Shown here piece by piece: positions 35,601 to 44,141 of a stretch of DNA of 64,000 nt. Under the pieces are notes generated by a model. It made no database searches. It worked only from the letters and a program-made list of their open reading frames with translations, and had not been told where the DNA came from. The position numbers and the translations under genes are program-made. Origin of the DNA: an uncultured Lachnospiraceae bacterium. Its GTDB lineage: Bacteria > Bacillota > Clostridia > Lachnospirales > Lachnospiraceae. Every line of letters begins with the position of its first letter. Position 1 is the first letter of the stretch. The DNA lies in contig CAJUFQ010000004.1 in NCBI GenBank assembly GCA_910585625.1, positions 62,001-126,000 of the forward strand, written 5' to 3'.

Positions 35601-37655
35601 ATCGTCTGCCAGTTCTTCCCATTCAAATACATTCACACGTGCCGAGCCTACGCGCACATGCTCGCTGAGTTCGTACATTCCCTGATACTTGCCATTTAAG
35701 ACCAGAACGACGCCGGTATCATTGACCGTAGTCTCCATACCAATGCCTTTGGCAAACTTATGGGCAATCTCATTACGCATGTTCGTGTGGTCAATGATAT
35801 TTGCGAGAAGCGTCCAGTGCTTGTTCGCCCCGCTGCCAATGCCCAGAAGGTTGGCCTTAGCATCAAGTTTCAGCTTATACGGCAGTTTCAGCCCATTCTG
35901 GTAAGCATAGTCCCATGTGGAATTGCCCCTGCCCTTTATTGTAGTCTCTCCCTGATACCACATATCAGGATTGTTAAATTCCGCATTTCCTTGTATCCTG
36001 AGAACAGCGTCTTTGGGAATATTTTTGTTGGTAACTCCTTCCCCATCGTCAGTGTCTACATATACAACCGGAAGCTCGCTGCAATACATGGATAAGTCCC
36101 AATGCCTGCCTCCTTCTTCCGTTACCGTGACGGAGATGAATTTCTCCAAGTCCTCTTCCTTGGGCGTATAGTTGTCGTCTCTGCCGACTATCTGGTTATC
36201 TACTTTCCACAGATAGGTAAGCTGCCCCTGCGCGCCGGGGATAGAAACAGAGAGCGGCTGCCCCACTGTGGCATAGCCCGGCTGGAACGAAGGCTTATTC
36301 TCATCACCCGCCAGCACCGTCACTTGGAAGCTGCGGCTGTAATTGTCTGCCGCGCCAACGGCCTTCGGCGTCTCCGCCGTCAGTTTAACGACCGTGTCCG
36401 TGCCAAGAAGCTCTCGATGCGCAACTGCCGTCCCTGCATTCACTTCCAGCACCTCCGGGTTACTGCTCGTCCAGGTCAGCACATGTTCCCCTGCTTTCAA
36501 CGGCAGCGTAATCTCCGTTTTCACGCCGGAAGCAGATTCTTCCTCCGCAAACCCTAAGGATACGCCAGAGAGGTACACCATGCCCGCCGCACTGGATTCA
36601 TAACAGAAAGAAGGAACCGGGTAAGCCCCCTCCTCTGCACGCCAGTTTCCGCCGGCCAGTCCCTCCGGCAGAGTACCGCTTATCAGTTCCGCATCCGAAA
36701 GGGCCGTGACGTCTCCGAACGCCCTCTGCTCTGAAACAGCGCGGAAATAACTGTCTGACAAATTGGCCGCATATGCGATATTCGCATTTTCCGCCGATAT
36801 AATCCCATAGCCATCATACCCGCAATAAAGCACCTCTCCGGTATTCACGCAGCGGGAAATCTGCCCGCAGGCAGACTTGGCAACCCTGCCGATAATACCT
36901 CCCGCATATTCCAGCCGGTCTTCCGTGCCGCTGGCGCGCACATCGGCGCCGTTGTAAATATCTGTCACAAAAATATGGCCGTTCCCTATCGCCGTATTTT
37001 CTGTCCTGCATTCGCCAATCAGTCCCCCCGCGCCAACGGTATTGCAGTTCAGCAGATTATTGATATTGAGTTCCCCGCTCAATATTGCAATGTTAGAAAT
37101 CCTGGCATAGCCATTAACCTCCCCGGCAAGCGTTCCGATTGCCGCAAGCGGGGCGCTGCCTATAGAATTGGCAAAATCCGTATGGATATTGACGTCAGTG
37201 AAAATCAGGTTCCTGACCTCCGCATAATCGTCCGCATTGTCGGAACCTACTACGCTGAAAAACCCTACCTGTCCATAGTTCCCACTCTCAATCGGGCCGT
37301 CAAGATCGATTGTCAGGCCGGAAACCACATGGCCCCGGCCGTCAAAAGTCCCCGAGAATACATTTGCCTCCTGAGGATTGCAAGACCCCTTATTCCCTAC
37401 ATAGCCGCCAAACGGCGTCCACTCCTTGCCGGACAGATCGATGTCTTCTGTCAGCACATAATCCCCTGTCATGGGGTAAGCCGCATCAGAGCCGATTTTC
37501 TGCAGATCTTCTGCGCTCCCAATCTCAACCGGAGCCGCTTTCTCCCCCTCCGCACGGACTACCGCCGCCCCTTCCAGGTTCGTAAATAGAAGCGCAGCTG
37601 CAAGCATCCATGCCATCAGCCTTCCCCACAATCTATTTGTGGAACATCGTTTCAT
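32634..37655 (-). CDS. Large secreted CotH-domain surface protein with Ig-like repeats
   Basis: The start is the ATG at 37655 (AAGGAGG), giving 1673 residues with a signal peptide (MAWMLAAALLFTNLEGAAVVRAEG). Regions in order: a GLUG-like beta-helix segment (about 40-360), Ig-like modules, a CotH-kinase-like domain (about 540-1000; KGRGNSTWDY, KLDAKANLLGIGSGANKHWTL, DHTNMRNEIA, MDFRSVWDPEK, WDYDWAWGN), four tandem ~85-residue Ig-like repeats (each L(E/T)GTV ... YPGDTLKA ... LSYQWYA ... ASYVLT), a Big_2-like domain and a Lys-rich Big-like tail. There is no LPxTG motif. CotH proteins phosphorylate spore-coat proteins in Bacillus; relatives on clostridial surfaces are uncharacterised. Probably an adhesin or wall-bound kinase. 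Confidence 0.85.
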   Translation of the reverse strand: MKRCSTNRLWGRLMAWMLAAALLFTNLEGAAVVRAEGEKAAPVEIGSAEDLQKIGSDAAYPMTGDYVLTEDIDLSGKEWTPFGGYVGNKGSCNPQEANVFSGTFDGRGHVVSGLTIDLDGPIESGNYGQVGFFSVVGSDNADDYAEVRNLIFTDVNIHTDFANSIGSAPLAAIGTLAGEVNGYARISNIAILSGELNINNLLNCNTVGAGGLIGECRTENTAIGNGHIFVTDIYNGADVRASGTEDRLEYAGGIIGRVAKSACGQISRCVNTGEVLYCGYDGYGIISAENANIAYAANLSDSYFRAVSEQRAFGDVTALSDAELISGTLPEGLAGGNWRAEEGAYPVPSFCYESSAAGMVYLSGVSLGFAEEESASGVKTEITLPLKAGEHVLTWTSSNPEVLEVNAGTAVAHRELLGTDTVVKLTAETPKAVGAADNYSRSFQVTVLAGDENKPSFQPGYATVGQPLSVSIPGAQGQLTYLWKVDNQIVGRDDNYTPKEEDLEKFISVTVTEEGGRHWDLSMYCSELPVVYVDTDDGEGVTNKNIPKDAVLRIQGNAEFNNPDMWYQGETTIKGRGNSTWDYAYQNGLKLPYKLKLDAKANLLGIGSGANKHWTLLANIIDHTNMRNEIAHKFAKGIGMETTVNDTGVVLVLNGKYQGMYELSEHVRVGSARVNVFEWEELADDIAKEVCKKEPALDRDALEVYLEENLGWMSGRFSYMGKIYQVADYYTDPIPDCTGGFLLDMDFRSVWDPEKYISRFQTKNGIPMFFRAPEYAKTNQGMVDYAKGYLDAYEEAIGSPDFTADYKGETVHYTDLFDMDSLLQYWLLCEYVNNWDSMKNSSYLYKDLQGKAKMGPAWDYDWAWGNINMYSNSTPFVYDQWHTILCGQNPSDGGFAEEDYQKEQWHRYLVKDPYFVTRAWEYYQKHRDTLMEDIMKNGGLIDALEEKYASSSEANDAKWSGTYRLYRGKAFVNGVVQNDVQSQNYHEAVASLKTFITKRIEWMDRQFTDVQTLYASLGNTVSSEISVTAPAAGADGAITATAEVKDANANSVVFLVNGKKILSEGSANIPVTNGKASVTIDSTVMLGNMQNTIEALGVNSTGSYIPGLMNFATFEGPEVALEGTVQVSSDRAGEVSYAGDTLTAEVTVTGEIKGNLTYQWYAGEQAITGATKASYQLTRNEVGKTVSVRVSSTVESGTITQAYAGAVNEKPTVLEGTVKISAEPQREGNVSYPGDTLKAKVSNDTNTGELSYQWYADGEKIKGASKKSYVLTDAEIGKILSIKIKSDEQSGTLEQIYAGTITQNPDPGTEPAVLTGTVAVTADPEREGNVSYPGDTLTAALSSDNNNTGTLSYQWYAAGTAITGATEASYVLTEAEIDKKVTVEVTSSVESGTLEGTYGGTVTQEPGAEPGPEEPVELTGTVTVTSSRSGAKSYPGDTLKAKVSEDNNSGELSYQWYAGEAEIAGATEASYVLTSKEIGKKLTVEVMSSVETGKLTGTYEGSVVKKPVKPTSITLSVKNKKMYAYQTMQLKATVKPKAASQKVTYSMDKKSVVKISKTGLITAKAPGKVKITVKAADGSKVKATVTITVQKPAIKVSGKLTVKPKKSINLTAKPYGVKGSVKWKLDAKGKSLLRLNKPSGTKVRLTAKAKTGTAKLTISCGKAKVTKTIRIKK

Positions 37656-37729
37656 AAAAACCTCCTTCTCCATCTTTGTCAATGTGTTCATGTTTTGAGT
37701 TTCCCCTTTTTTTGTAATAAACTATATTT

Positions 37730-37926
37730 TAGTGGAGCTATCACACGAACATAAATTATAAGGTATTTGTTCAATAGGTTTACATTGCAAAGCAATGCAA
37801 ACAACATGCACAAAAATCATCTTGGGAAGCTAGCTTCCCAGAGTGATTTTTGTGCATTCTGTCTTTGCCGCATAAGCGGCGAGACCTTTTGAACGAGGAA
37901 ATATTTTTCGTGCGACAGCCCCACTA
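37730..37926. mobile_element. 197-bp MITE-like palindromic element
   Basis: Both ends are near-identical inverted repeats: TAGTGGAGCTATCACACGAA at the left versus TAGTGGGGCTGTCGCACGAA read inward from the right. Similarity continues (GTTCAATAGGT/GTTCAAAAGGT, TGCACAAAAATCA both sides) to a perfect centre TGGGAAGCTAGCTTCCCA (37823-37840). The element begins and ends with TA, a possible target duplication. It encodes no protein, so it would need a transposase supplied elsewhere. It fills most of the 488-bp gap upstream of the CotH gene; 37927-38060 is plain A+T-rich sequence. Confidence 0.75.
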
Positions 37927-38061
37927 TGAATCTAAAAAATAGGAAAACTCAAAGTTCATGTCCATTGTAGCATGAAAAAAAATTACGGTAAACAGTTATT
38001 AGAAAATTTATGTTTTTCGACAGATAATACTCTAATTATTATCCTAATTTACAAAAAAAGA

Positions 38062-38089
38062 TTGTTTTTTCTTCCCAAAACGCTATAAT
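38062..38089 (+). promoter_or_regulatory. Promoter of the 85-aa protein gene
   Basis: TTGTTT (38062-38067) and TATAAT (38084-38089), 16 bp apart, lie about 55 bp upstream of the start codon at 38144, in A+T-rich DNA just outside the MITE-like element. The -10 is consensus, the -35 weak. Confidence 0.5.
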
Positions 38090-38143
38090 TAATATCAGCA
38101 GTATTTCTCAGCTATTTTATTCGCAAAAAAGGAGGTATTTTTT

Positions 38144-38401
38144 ATGAAACAATCGGAAGAACTTTGCATGACCTACTCGGGTGTCATCACGAAAAACGGC
38201 GAAAAAATTGTTCATGTTTCTTTTGGGCGCGGCAAAGATTATGCCGAAGGCATCCTCCCTTCCGGGAACATCGAAAAATCCTCCGGTTTCACAGACGAAG
38301 AGATACGGCAGCTAAGCCAGTATCTGCAGCAGAGCGCCGATGACATCATGAAAAAAGCAAAGGACGTCAATCCTTTGCGCAGCTGGATGGGGAAAGACTG
38401 A
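38144..38401 (+). CDS. Small hypothetical protein (85 aa)
   Basis: A well-formed small gene: AAAAGGAGG ribosome site, ATG, and a promoter-like -10 upstream. The 85 residues look soluble: an N-terminal beta-rich half (YSGVITKNGEKIVHVSFGRGKDYAEGILP) and a helical C-terminal half (TDEEIRQLSQYLQQSADDIMKKAKDV). No signal peptide, Cys pair or transmembrane segment. I do not recognise the family. It stands alone between the MITE-like element and a convergent gene, so context gives no functional hint. Confidence 0.7.
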   Translation: MKQSEELCMTYSGVITKNGEKIVHVSFGRGKDYAEGILPSGNIEKSSGFTDEEIRQLSQYLQQSADDIMKKAKDVNPLRSWMGKD

Positions 38402-38450
38402 ACGCCTGCCCCCATCGCTTCTTTCTCTTTTCTTCTACCATCTTTGCGAA

Positions 38451-41222
38451 TTACTGATTTGCCTGGTTCCCGCATTTGGGACAGACATTCCCTTCCCGGT
38501 AAGTATACCCGCACCGATAACAGCACTTCACCTCATGTTTTTCCTTGGCCAGATAAGCAATACTCCGGGACTCCGGCTTTTCCTGGAGATATAATACAAA
38601 CCCATTCAGAACCTGTGCAAAAGCATCCAGCTCCTTTGCCGGGATTCCGCCCGGGATTTTTGTCTTTGCGCCATTTCCCCGCTTAATATATATCCCACGG
38701 TTCAATAGCCCGGTATTGCCCTCTATGCCGGTTATCCCACGGATAGGGATTTTCTCACTGTTAAACGCGCTGTTATAAAAGATATGGTCTGGCGTCAGCA
38801 AAAAGCCTTCCTTCCCATTTTTCTTGCCTGATGCGTCGCAGATAAGGATTGGGAACTCATAGCGGCTGCGGTCTGCCGCATAGGTATTGAGCGCTTTCGC
38901 CGCCACTTTTGCTTCCTGCTCCTCCCAGTCGCCGCGCATCACTTTGCGCACTTCGTAAAAATGGAGCCGTTCGGAATCCTTCACCCTGCCTTTTAAATCC
39001 TCGCGCAGCTTATCTACCAGCAGCGCGCATTCATCCATCTTTATCTTCGTCAGACGCTTATCTATCATTTCCAGGGTGTTCGTCTTTATTTCCGGCAGGA
39101 ATGGGCCTCCCTCTATCTTCTCATAGGCCTCCGCTGCCTCATCAAAGGTCATGCCAAGGATGTTCGGGCAGATTTTGTCTATGGCCGCCTCGTCCAGCTT
39201 CCGCAACTGCCCTTCCACCTGTGCCTGCACAGCAGCCGTATCTTTTCCGGCAAATCCTTCCCTAAGCTGCTGCAGCATGTTCATCAGCCCTTTACGGTCA
39301 CTCTTCCCAAGCCGTCGCACCATGGCGTCAAGCTCCGCTTTCTGCGCTTGCCGCCCGCGCTCTTCCAGCTGCCCTTCGTAGGGGGTAAGGTCAGCTTCCC
39401 GGTAATGCGCAAGCTTATCTCTGAATGCACGGTACTGGCCTCTTGTCATACTGGCCGGCATGGACGCAATCAGCTGTTCCGCCTCCTGCTGCCCGCGCAC
39501 ACGCTTCATTTCCCCTATCTGCGCCAACGCTTTCGCCTTTACTGCCTCAGGCGCCTGCGATTTCTGCAATTCCGCTTCTATGCGCGCAACCACATGGTAA
39601 GGTTTCCCCTGGCAGCTTTCCACCTTCTGCCGCATCGCCTCTGCTTCCCTGCGCGCCAGAGCCTCGTCAATCTGGGCGTCAAACTCCTTTTTCTGATCGT
39701 GCATCAGACCTTTTTCCGCCTGAATCTGCTGGCGCAGCTCTTTCAGCTGCCGCAAAGACATACGGTCCAGGACTTGCATCCGCGCCTGATATTTCTCGAA
39801 TACCGCATCTGCGGGAGGCCCGCCTTGGCGATGCCCTGCGCCGCTGCCTGCCGCTGCCTGTCCTCTGCCAATGTCCTGCCCGCCTGCCCGCCTGCCCTGT
39901 TCCGTTGCCTGCCGGGAGATTCCTGACAGTCCCCCGTCCTGAGGCCCATGTCCTGCCGCCGCGCTTTCGCGCCCTGCATCCTTAGCGTTTGCCTCTATAT
40001 TTCTATCGGTTCCGCCGCCTGCTTTTCTGCCAACGTCCACGCTTCTGCCATGCCCGGAGCTTCTTGCTGCTGCCGGGAGATTTCCCGCTCCTTTTTCCTG
40101 AGGATTTTTCACAGCCGCCTCTCTTCCTTTTTGCCCCTTCCTTTTCTTGCGGAGCAAATCTTTCACCTGTTTCTGGTACGGTTTCACTTTCTCCGGAGGA
40201 TAAAATCCCTCCTCAAGCTTGCCGGAAAGCTCTGACAGTTCTTCCTCCGTCATTTCCTCCAGATTGGCGCAGGCTTCTTCAATGGTCTGGGGCTCCCGCG
40301 TCCGTCCCCGTTCCCACTCATATTCATTAAAATGGTAATTAGCGGTACGCTGCGCGCTGTTTCCTAAAAGCTCTTGGTAGTCCTCATACGCTTCCCGGTC
40401 TCTGCCAAATTTAAGCGTGTAGACATCCCCCTCTTTCAAAAGCCTCCCAGGACGCGGCGTATAAAAAGAATTGCAGTTATCACAGGCATAACTCCTTGCC
40501 AGGTATACTTTGCCCTCCTCCGTCTCCACCAGGATTTCTTCCCCCTCCGGGTAAACTGCCATATACAGTTTTTCTGAACATTTTGCACAGCAGGTTCCTG
40601 TTCGGTAAAAATTATTTCCCAGGCGGGACGCATGCTTCTCATAAGCGGTAAGCTCGCTGCTGGCAAACTGGCACTGCTCTGCGCTCCAGCAGATTTTGTG
40701 CCACAGGCCAAGGCTTCCCTCTGTCTGCGCTTCTTCCTCCTCCCGGATTTCCCGGGCTTTGCGCCTGCCCTCCTCAATGGCGGCCTCCGCCACTTCCTCA
40801 TACGTCATCTGAATCTCGTCTTTGTAGAAGCGGAAATAGTCGTCCCGGAACCCTGGCTTGATTTTCATATCCTTTAGGATTTCCTGAAACAAGCTATTCA
40901 GCTGGCTATAATCCTGGTCTACCTTTAACCCTTTAATCGTGCCCCATTTTCCAAAAGCATAAAGCGTCATGTTCAGCACATTCGTCAGTATCTCATTACC
41001 CTCCACCGGCTGTGCGTCTTCCTCACGGTCGGGCAGTTCTATGACGTTCGTGTTGACTTTGCGATTGTCAAAATTAAAAATCAGGGAGCGCACGTTGCCT
41101 GACAGGATGAGGAAATTATTGAGAACCACAAATTTCCCGGTCCATGTCACGTTCACGCCCATGGTTTTAATCATGCGTCCAAATACCGATTTCAGTTCCT
41201 CATTGGCCTTCAGCACAATCAT
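38451..41222 (-). CDS. Large multidomain zinc-ribbon protein of unknown function
   Basis: A 923-residue soluble protein I do not recognise as a whole. Residues 1-130 form an alpha/beta start (MIVLKANEELKSVFGRM), followed by a zinc-finger-like pair C212/C215 and C247/C250. Residues about 365-460 are Gly/Arg/Ala/Gln low-complexity linker. About 465-720 is helical and charged. Residues about 780-895 resemble a bacterial PH-like domain (EGFLLTPDHIFYNSAFNSEKIPIRGITGIE). The end is a zinc ribbon (CYRCGYTYREGNVCPKC). Such ribbon-plus-PH architectures occur in uncharacterised stress or membrane-associated proteins. It starts 12 bp after the GH42 gene stops, so the two are probably co-transcribed. Confidence 0.75.
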   Translation of the reverse strand: MIVLKANEELKSVFGRMIKTMGVNVTWTGKFVVLNNFLILSGNVRSLIFNFDNRKVNTNVIELPDREEDAQPVEGNEILTNVLNMTLYAFGKWGTIKGLKVDQDYSQLNSLFQEILKDMKIKPGFRDDYFRFYKDEIQMTYEEVAEAAIEEGRRKAREIREEEEAQTEGSLGLWHKICWSAEQCQFASSELTAYEKHASRLGNNFYRTGTCCAKCSEKLYMAVYPEGEEILVETEEGKVYLARSYACDNCNSFYTPRPGRLLKEGDVYTLKFGRDREAYEDYQELLGNSAQRTANYHFNEYEWERGRTREPQTIEEACANLEEMTEEELSELSGKLEEGFYPPEKVKPYQKQVKDLLRKKRKGQKGREAAVKNPQEKGAGNLPAAARSSGHGRSVDVGRKAGGGTDRNIEANAKDAGRESAAAGHGPQDGGLSGISRQATEQGRRAGGQDIGRGQAAAGSGAGHRQGGPPADAVFEKYQARMQVLDRMSLRQLKELRQQIQAEKGLMHDQKKEFDAQIDEALARREAEAMRQKVESCQGKPYHVVARIEAELQKSQAPEAVKAKALAQIGEMKRVRGQQEAEQLIASMPASMTRGQYRAFRDKLAHYREADLTPYEGQLEERGRQAQKAELDAMVRRLGKSDRKGLMNMLQQLREGFAGKDTAAVQAQVEGQLRKLDEAAIDKICPNILGMTFDEAAEAYEKIEGGPFLPEIKTNTLEMIDKRLTKIKMDECALLVDKLREDLKGRVKDSERLHFYEVRKVMRGDWEEQEAKVAAKALNTYAADRSRYEFPILICDASGKKNGKEGFLLTPDHIFYNSAFNSEKIPIRGITGIEGNTGLLNRGIYIKRGNGAKTKIPGGIPAKELDAFAQVLNGFVLYLQEKPESRSIAYLAKEKHEVKCCYRCGYTYREGNVCPKCGNQANQ

Positions 41223-41234
41223 GGCAAATCCTCA

Positions 41235-43262
41235 CTATTCCTCTCTCCATTTCAGGATAGCTACGCCTTTGGCAGTAAGCGAAAGCTGTTCCTTTTCCCC
41301 ATACGTTTTCCCTGTCAGTAAGTCCGTAGACGCCTTTGGCACACAGACAGCGCCTGTCTCCTCCTTGTGGTTCAGCAGGAACAGATAATGCTCCTTGCCC
41401 CGGACGCGCGCAACGGCTTCCATGCCGGAGGGCGTTTCCGCTGCCGGGCGTATCTGCTGCTTATCACAGACTTCCTGCACCAGCCTGCCATAAAAGGCTT
41501 CCCCGGGCCGTGTGCCCACATAGTAGGCTTGCCCCTTTCCAAATTCATTGCATGTGATTACCGGAGTCCCTGCATAAAAGTCCTCCTGATATTCTGCCAG
41601 CGCCTTTGCACCTTCCAGGTGCATGATATCGCAAAGCATACCGGCGCGGTAAGCCTGCCCATCATAAACAAAGCTGTTCTCCTTCGTGTCCGGCAAGGCG
41701 TCAATCTCTTCCACCCAAATGCCCAGGATATCTCTGAGCCTTCCCGGGTAGCCGCCAATTATCACCAAATCGTTCTCATCTACATAGCCGCTGAAAAACG
41801 TCGTCACAAATGTCCCGCCCTGCTTCACGAATTCACGGATACGCTCATCCACACCAGGCTTCGTCATATACAGAACAGGAGCGATTACTACTTTATAACC
41901 AGTAAGGTCGTTCTCCTCACCCACAATGTCTACGGGGATATTCCGGCTATGCAGCGCGGCATAGTAGTTCATGATTTCATCGAGGTATTTCAGCCTGACG
42001 CTCGGCCCCGCAGAATATTCCACTGCCCACCAGTTCTCCCAGTCGAACATCAATGCTACTTCCGCAGCCCCTGTTGCGCCCAGAATCTCATCCCCAAGCT
42101 CTGCCAGCTCCTTCCCCAGTTCAGTCACTTCCCGGAACACCCTGGTATGCTCATGCCCTGCATGGTCGATGACCGCTCCATGGTATTTCTCACAGGAACC
42201 AATGCTGCGTTTCAGCTGGAAGAACAGCACGGCGTCCGCTCCATGCGCCACCGCCTGGTAACTCCACAGCCTCATGACCCCAGGCCGTTTGAGCGCGTTG
42301 ACCGGTTGCCAGTTCTGCGCGCTCGGCGTCTGTTCCATCAGCACGAACGGCTTCCCATCTCCCACGCTGCGCATCAGATCGTGGCTGAACGCAATCTTGC
42401 TGTAGGAGTCTGCGTTCGAAGGGTAATTATCCCAGGAAATGAAGTCCATATACTTCCCCCATTTCCGGTAATCCAACGCTTTGTAAGGCCCCTCCATCAA
42501 GTTCGTAGTCACCGGAATCTGCGGCGTGTATTTCTTCACCGCCTCATATTCCAGCCGGAAACACTTTAATATGCTGTCAGAATTAAATCTCCGATAATCG
42601 ATGCTGATTGTCTGCGCTGTCGTTTCATTCTCGCTGAAATGCTCCGTCCGGCGGTCCGGCAGCACAATCTCCTCCCAGTCATAGAAGGTGTGTCCCCAGA
42701 AAGAAGTATTCCAGGCACGATTCAGCTCCTCAAGGCTTCCATAACGCTCGCGCAGCCATACGCGGAACGCCTTCTCACAATTCTCGCAATAACATTCGCC
42801 GCCATATTCATTGGCGATATGCCAGCCTATGATGTTGTCATAGTTCTGATACCTCTCGGCAAGCTTCTCGGCAAGACGCACCGAATATTTGCGGTACACC
42901 GAACTGTTTGGACAGGAATTGTGCCTGGCTCCGAACTTTCTTTTCGTCCCATAAAAATCGGTGCGCAAAACTTCCGGGTATTTCCGTGCCATCCAGGCCG
43001 GGTGCGCGCTGGTGCTGGTGGCAAGGCAGACGTTCATCTGATGTTTCTTGGCCATTTCCATGATTTTGTCTAATTTCTCAAACCGATATTCATTCTCCGA
43101 CGGCTGCAGCGCAGCCCAAGAAAACACATTTAACGTCAGCGTGTCTATATGCGCCAGTTTCAGCAGACGCATGTCCTCCTCCCAGGTATCCTCCGGCCAC
43201 TGCTCCGGATTATAGTCCCCGCCATATGCAAGTTTCTCAGTTTTCCAAACTTTTTCCCACAT
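41235..43262 (-). CDS. Beta-galactosidase, glycoside hydrolase family 42
   Basis: Intracellular 675-residue hydrolase. I chose the ATG at 43262, preceded by GGAGAGGG; the upstream ATG at 43283 lacks a ribosome site. GH42 features: YGGDYNPEQWP near the start, acid/base Glu in HIANEYGGECYCENC, the zinc-binding Cys cluster in that same segment, and the nucleophile Glu in FVLMEQTPSAQNW. The trimerisation domain (about 380-590) and the C-terminal beta domain follow. It releases terminal galactose, in this family often from plant or host oligosaccharides rather than lactose. No transporter is adjacent. It is the first gene of the two-gene run with 38451-41222. Confidence 0.93.
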   Translation of the reverse strand: MWEKVWKTEKLAYGGDYNPEQWPEDTWEEDMRLLKLAHIDTLTLNVFSWAALQPSENEYRFEKLDKIMEMAKKHQMNVCLATSTSAHPAWMARKYPEVLRTDFYGTKRKFGARHNSCPNSSVYRKYSVRLAEKLAERYQNYDNIIGWHIANEYGGECYCENCEKAFRVWLRERYGSLEELNRAWNTSFWGHTFYDWEEIVLPDRRTEHFSENETTAQTISIDYRRFNSDSILKCFRLEYEAVKKYTPQIPVTTNLMEGPYKALDYRKWGKYMDFISWDNYPSNADSYSKIAFSHDLMRSVGDGKPFVLMEQTPSAQNWQPVNALKRPGVMRLWSYQAVAHGADAVLFFQLKRSIGSCEKYHGAVIDHAGHEHTRVFREVTELGKELAELGDEILGATGAAEVALMFDWENWWAVEYSAGPSVRLKYLDEIMNYYAALHSRNIPVDIVGEENDLTGYKVVIAPVLYMTKPGVDERIREFVKQGGTFVTTFFSGYVDENDLVIIGGYPGRLRDILGIWVEEIDALPDTKENSFVYDGQAYRAGMLCDIMHLEGAKALAEYQEDFYAGTPVITCNEFGKGQAYYVGTRPGEAFYGRLVQEVCDKQQIRPAAETPSGMEAVARVRGKEHYLFLLNHKEETGAVCVPKASTDLLTGKTYGEKEQLSLTAKGVAILKWREE

Positions 43263-43400
43263 AGTCCCTCTCCATTCTTCCATAATATTCTAACTCATAT
43301 TCTAACACACTTATAAATAAATGGAAATATATCTGTTCCTAATTATACAAACGTATGCTATAATAAGCATGCTCAGAAAACGATAAGGAGGCGGTACGCC

Positions 43401-44123
43401 ATGCCCACAAATGAAACCTTTACATCTGTCGACACCATCATCTTCGATTTGGACGGAACCCTGTTAGACACCCTCGCCGACCTCACAGGCAGCGTGAACT
43501 TCGCGTTGGAGAAATACCGGCTTCCCGCCCATTCACAAGAACACGTGCGCCAAATGGTAGGGAATGGGGTGACCGTACTGATGGAACGCGCCATCCCTGG
43601 CGGGCGTTCCTTTGACGAATTTGAGAACTGCCTGAAAGAGTTTAAAAAACACTATGAAATCCATAAGAAGGATTTTACCAAACCATATCCCGGAATCATG
43701 GAATTCCTGCGGGACGCCTATGATTACGGTTACAAGCTGGCTGTGGTTTCCAATAAATTTGACCTCGCGGTCAAAGGGCTGTGCGAAGACTATTTTTCCC
43801 CATACGTGACGGCTTCCATCGGTGAATCCGCCGGAGTTGCCCCAAAGCCTGCGCCGGATACGGTATGCAAGGCCATGCAAGAATTGCAGACGCTCCCTGC
43901 CCAATGCGTTTACGTCGGGGACTCAGATGTAGACATCCTGACAGCAAAAAATGCCGGCATTCCCTGCATCAGCGTAAGCTGGGGCTTCCGTACCCGGCAG
44001 TTCCTGACGGAACATGGCGCGTCTCTTATCGCGGACACCGCAGAAGACTTACGCAGGATACTAAACTTAAAATACGTCCGCAGACCAGGCGGCGGGCAAT
44101 TTAAAACCGGGCAGGATACATAA
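43401..44123 (+). CDS. HAD-family phosphatase (phosphoglycolate phosphatase-like)
   Basis: A 240-residue hydrolase with AAGGAGG ribosome site. HAD motif I is DLDGTLLDT (nucleophile and acid Asp), motif II the Ser in AVVSNKFD, motif III the Lys in GVAPKPAPD and motif IV VYVGDSDVD. The helical cap between residues 25 and 95 places it with the Gph/PGP group. It dephosphorylates small metabolites such as 2-phosphoglycolate; the exact substrate is not readable. It is divergent from the GH42 gene with a TATAAT at 43359-43364, and convergent with the lipoprotein gene downstream. Confidence 0.9.
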   Translation: MPTNETFTSVDTIIFDLDGTLLDTLADLTGSVNFALEKYRLPAHSQEHVRQMVGNGVTVLMERAIPGGRSFDEFENCLKEFKKHYEIHKKDFTKPYPGIMEFLRDAYDYGYKLAVVSNKFDLAVKGLCEDYFSPYVTASIGESAGVAPKPAPDTVCKAMQELQTLPAQCVYVGDSDVDILTAKNAGIPCISVSWGFRTRQFLTEHGASLIADTAEDLRRILNLKYVRRPGGGQFKTGQDT

Positions 44124-44141
44124 CCCGCCCGGCTTTCCCGG

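Noticed and set aside
37690..37930. Possible riboswitch leader for the CotH gene
   Set aside because: The structure is explained by one long inverted repeat with matching ends; I see no conserved aptamer signatures such as c-di-GMP or cobalamin motifs.
38909..40330. Several plus-strand ORFs of 90-190 codons
   Set aside because: They are Pro/Ser/Arg-rich shadows of the 923-residue minus-strand gene and its low-complexity linker.
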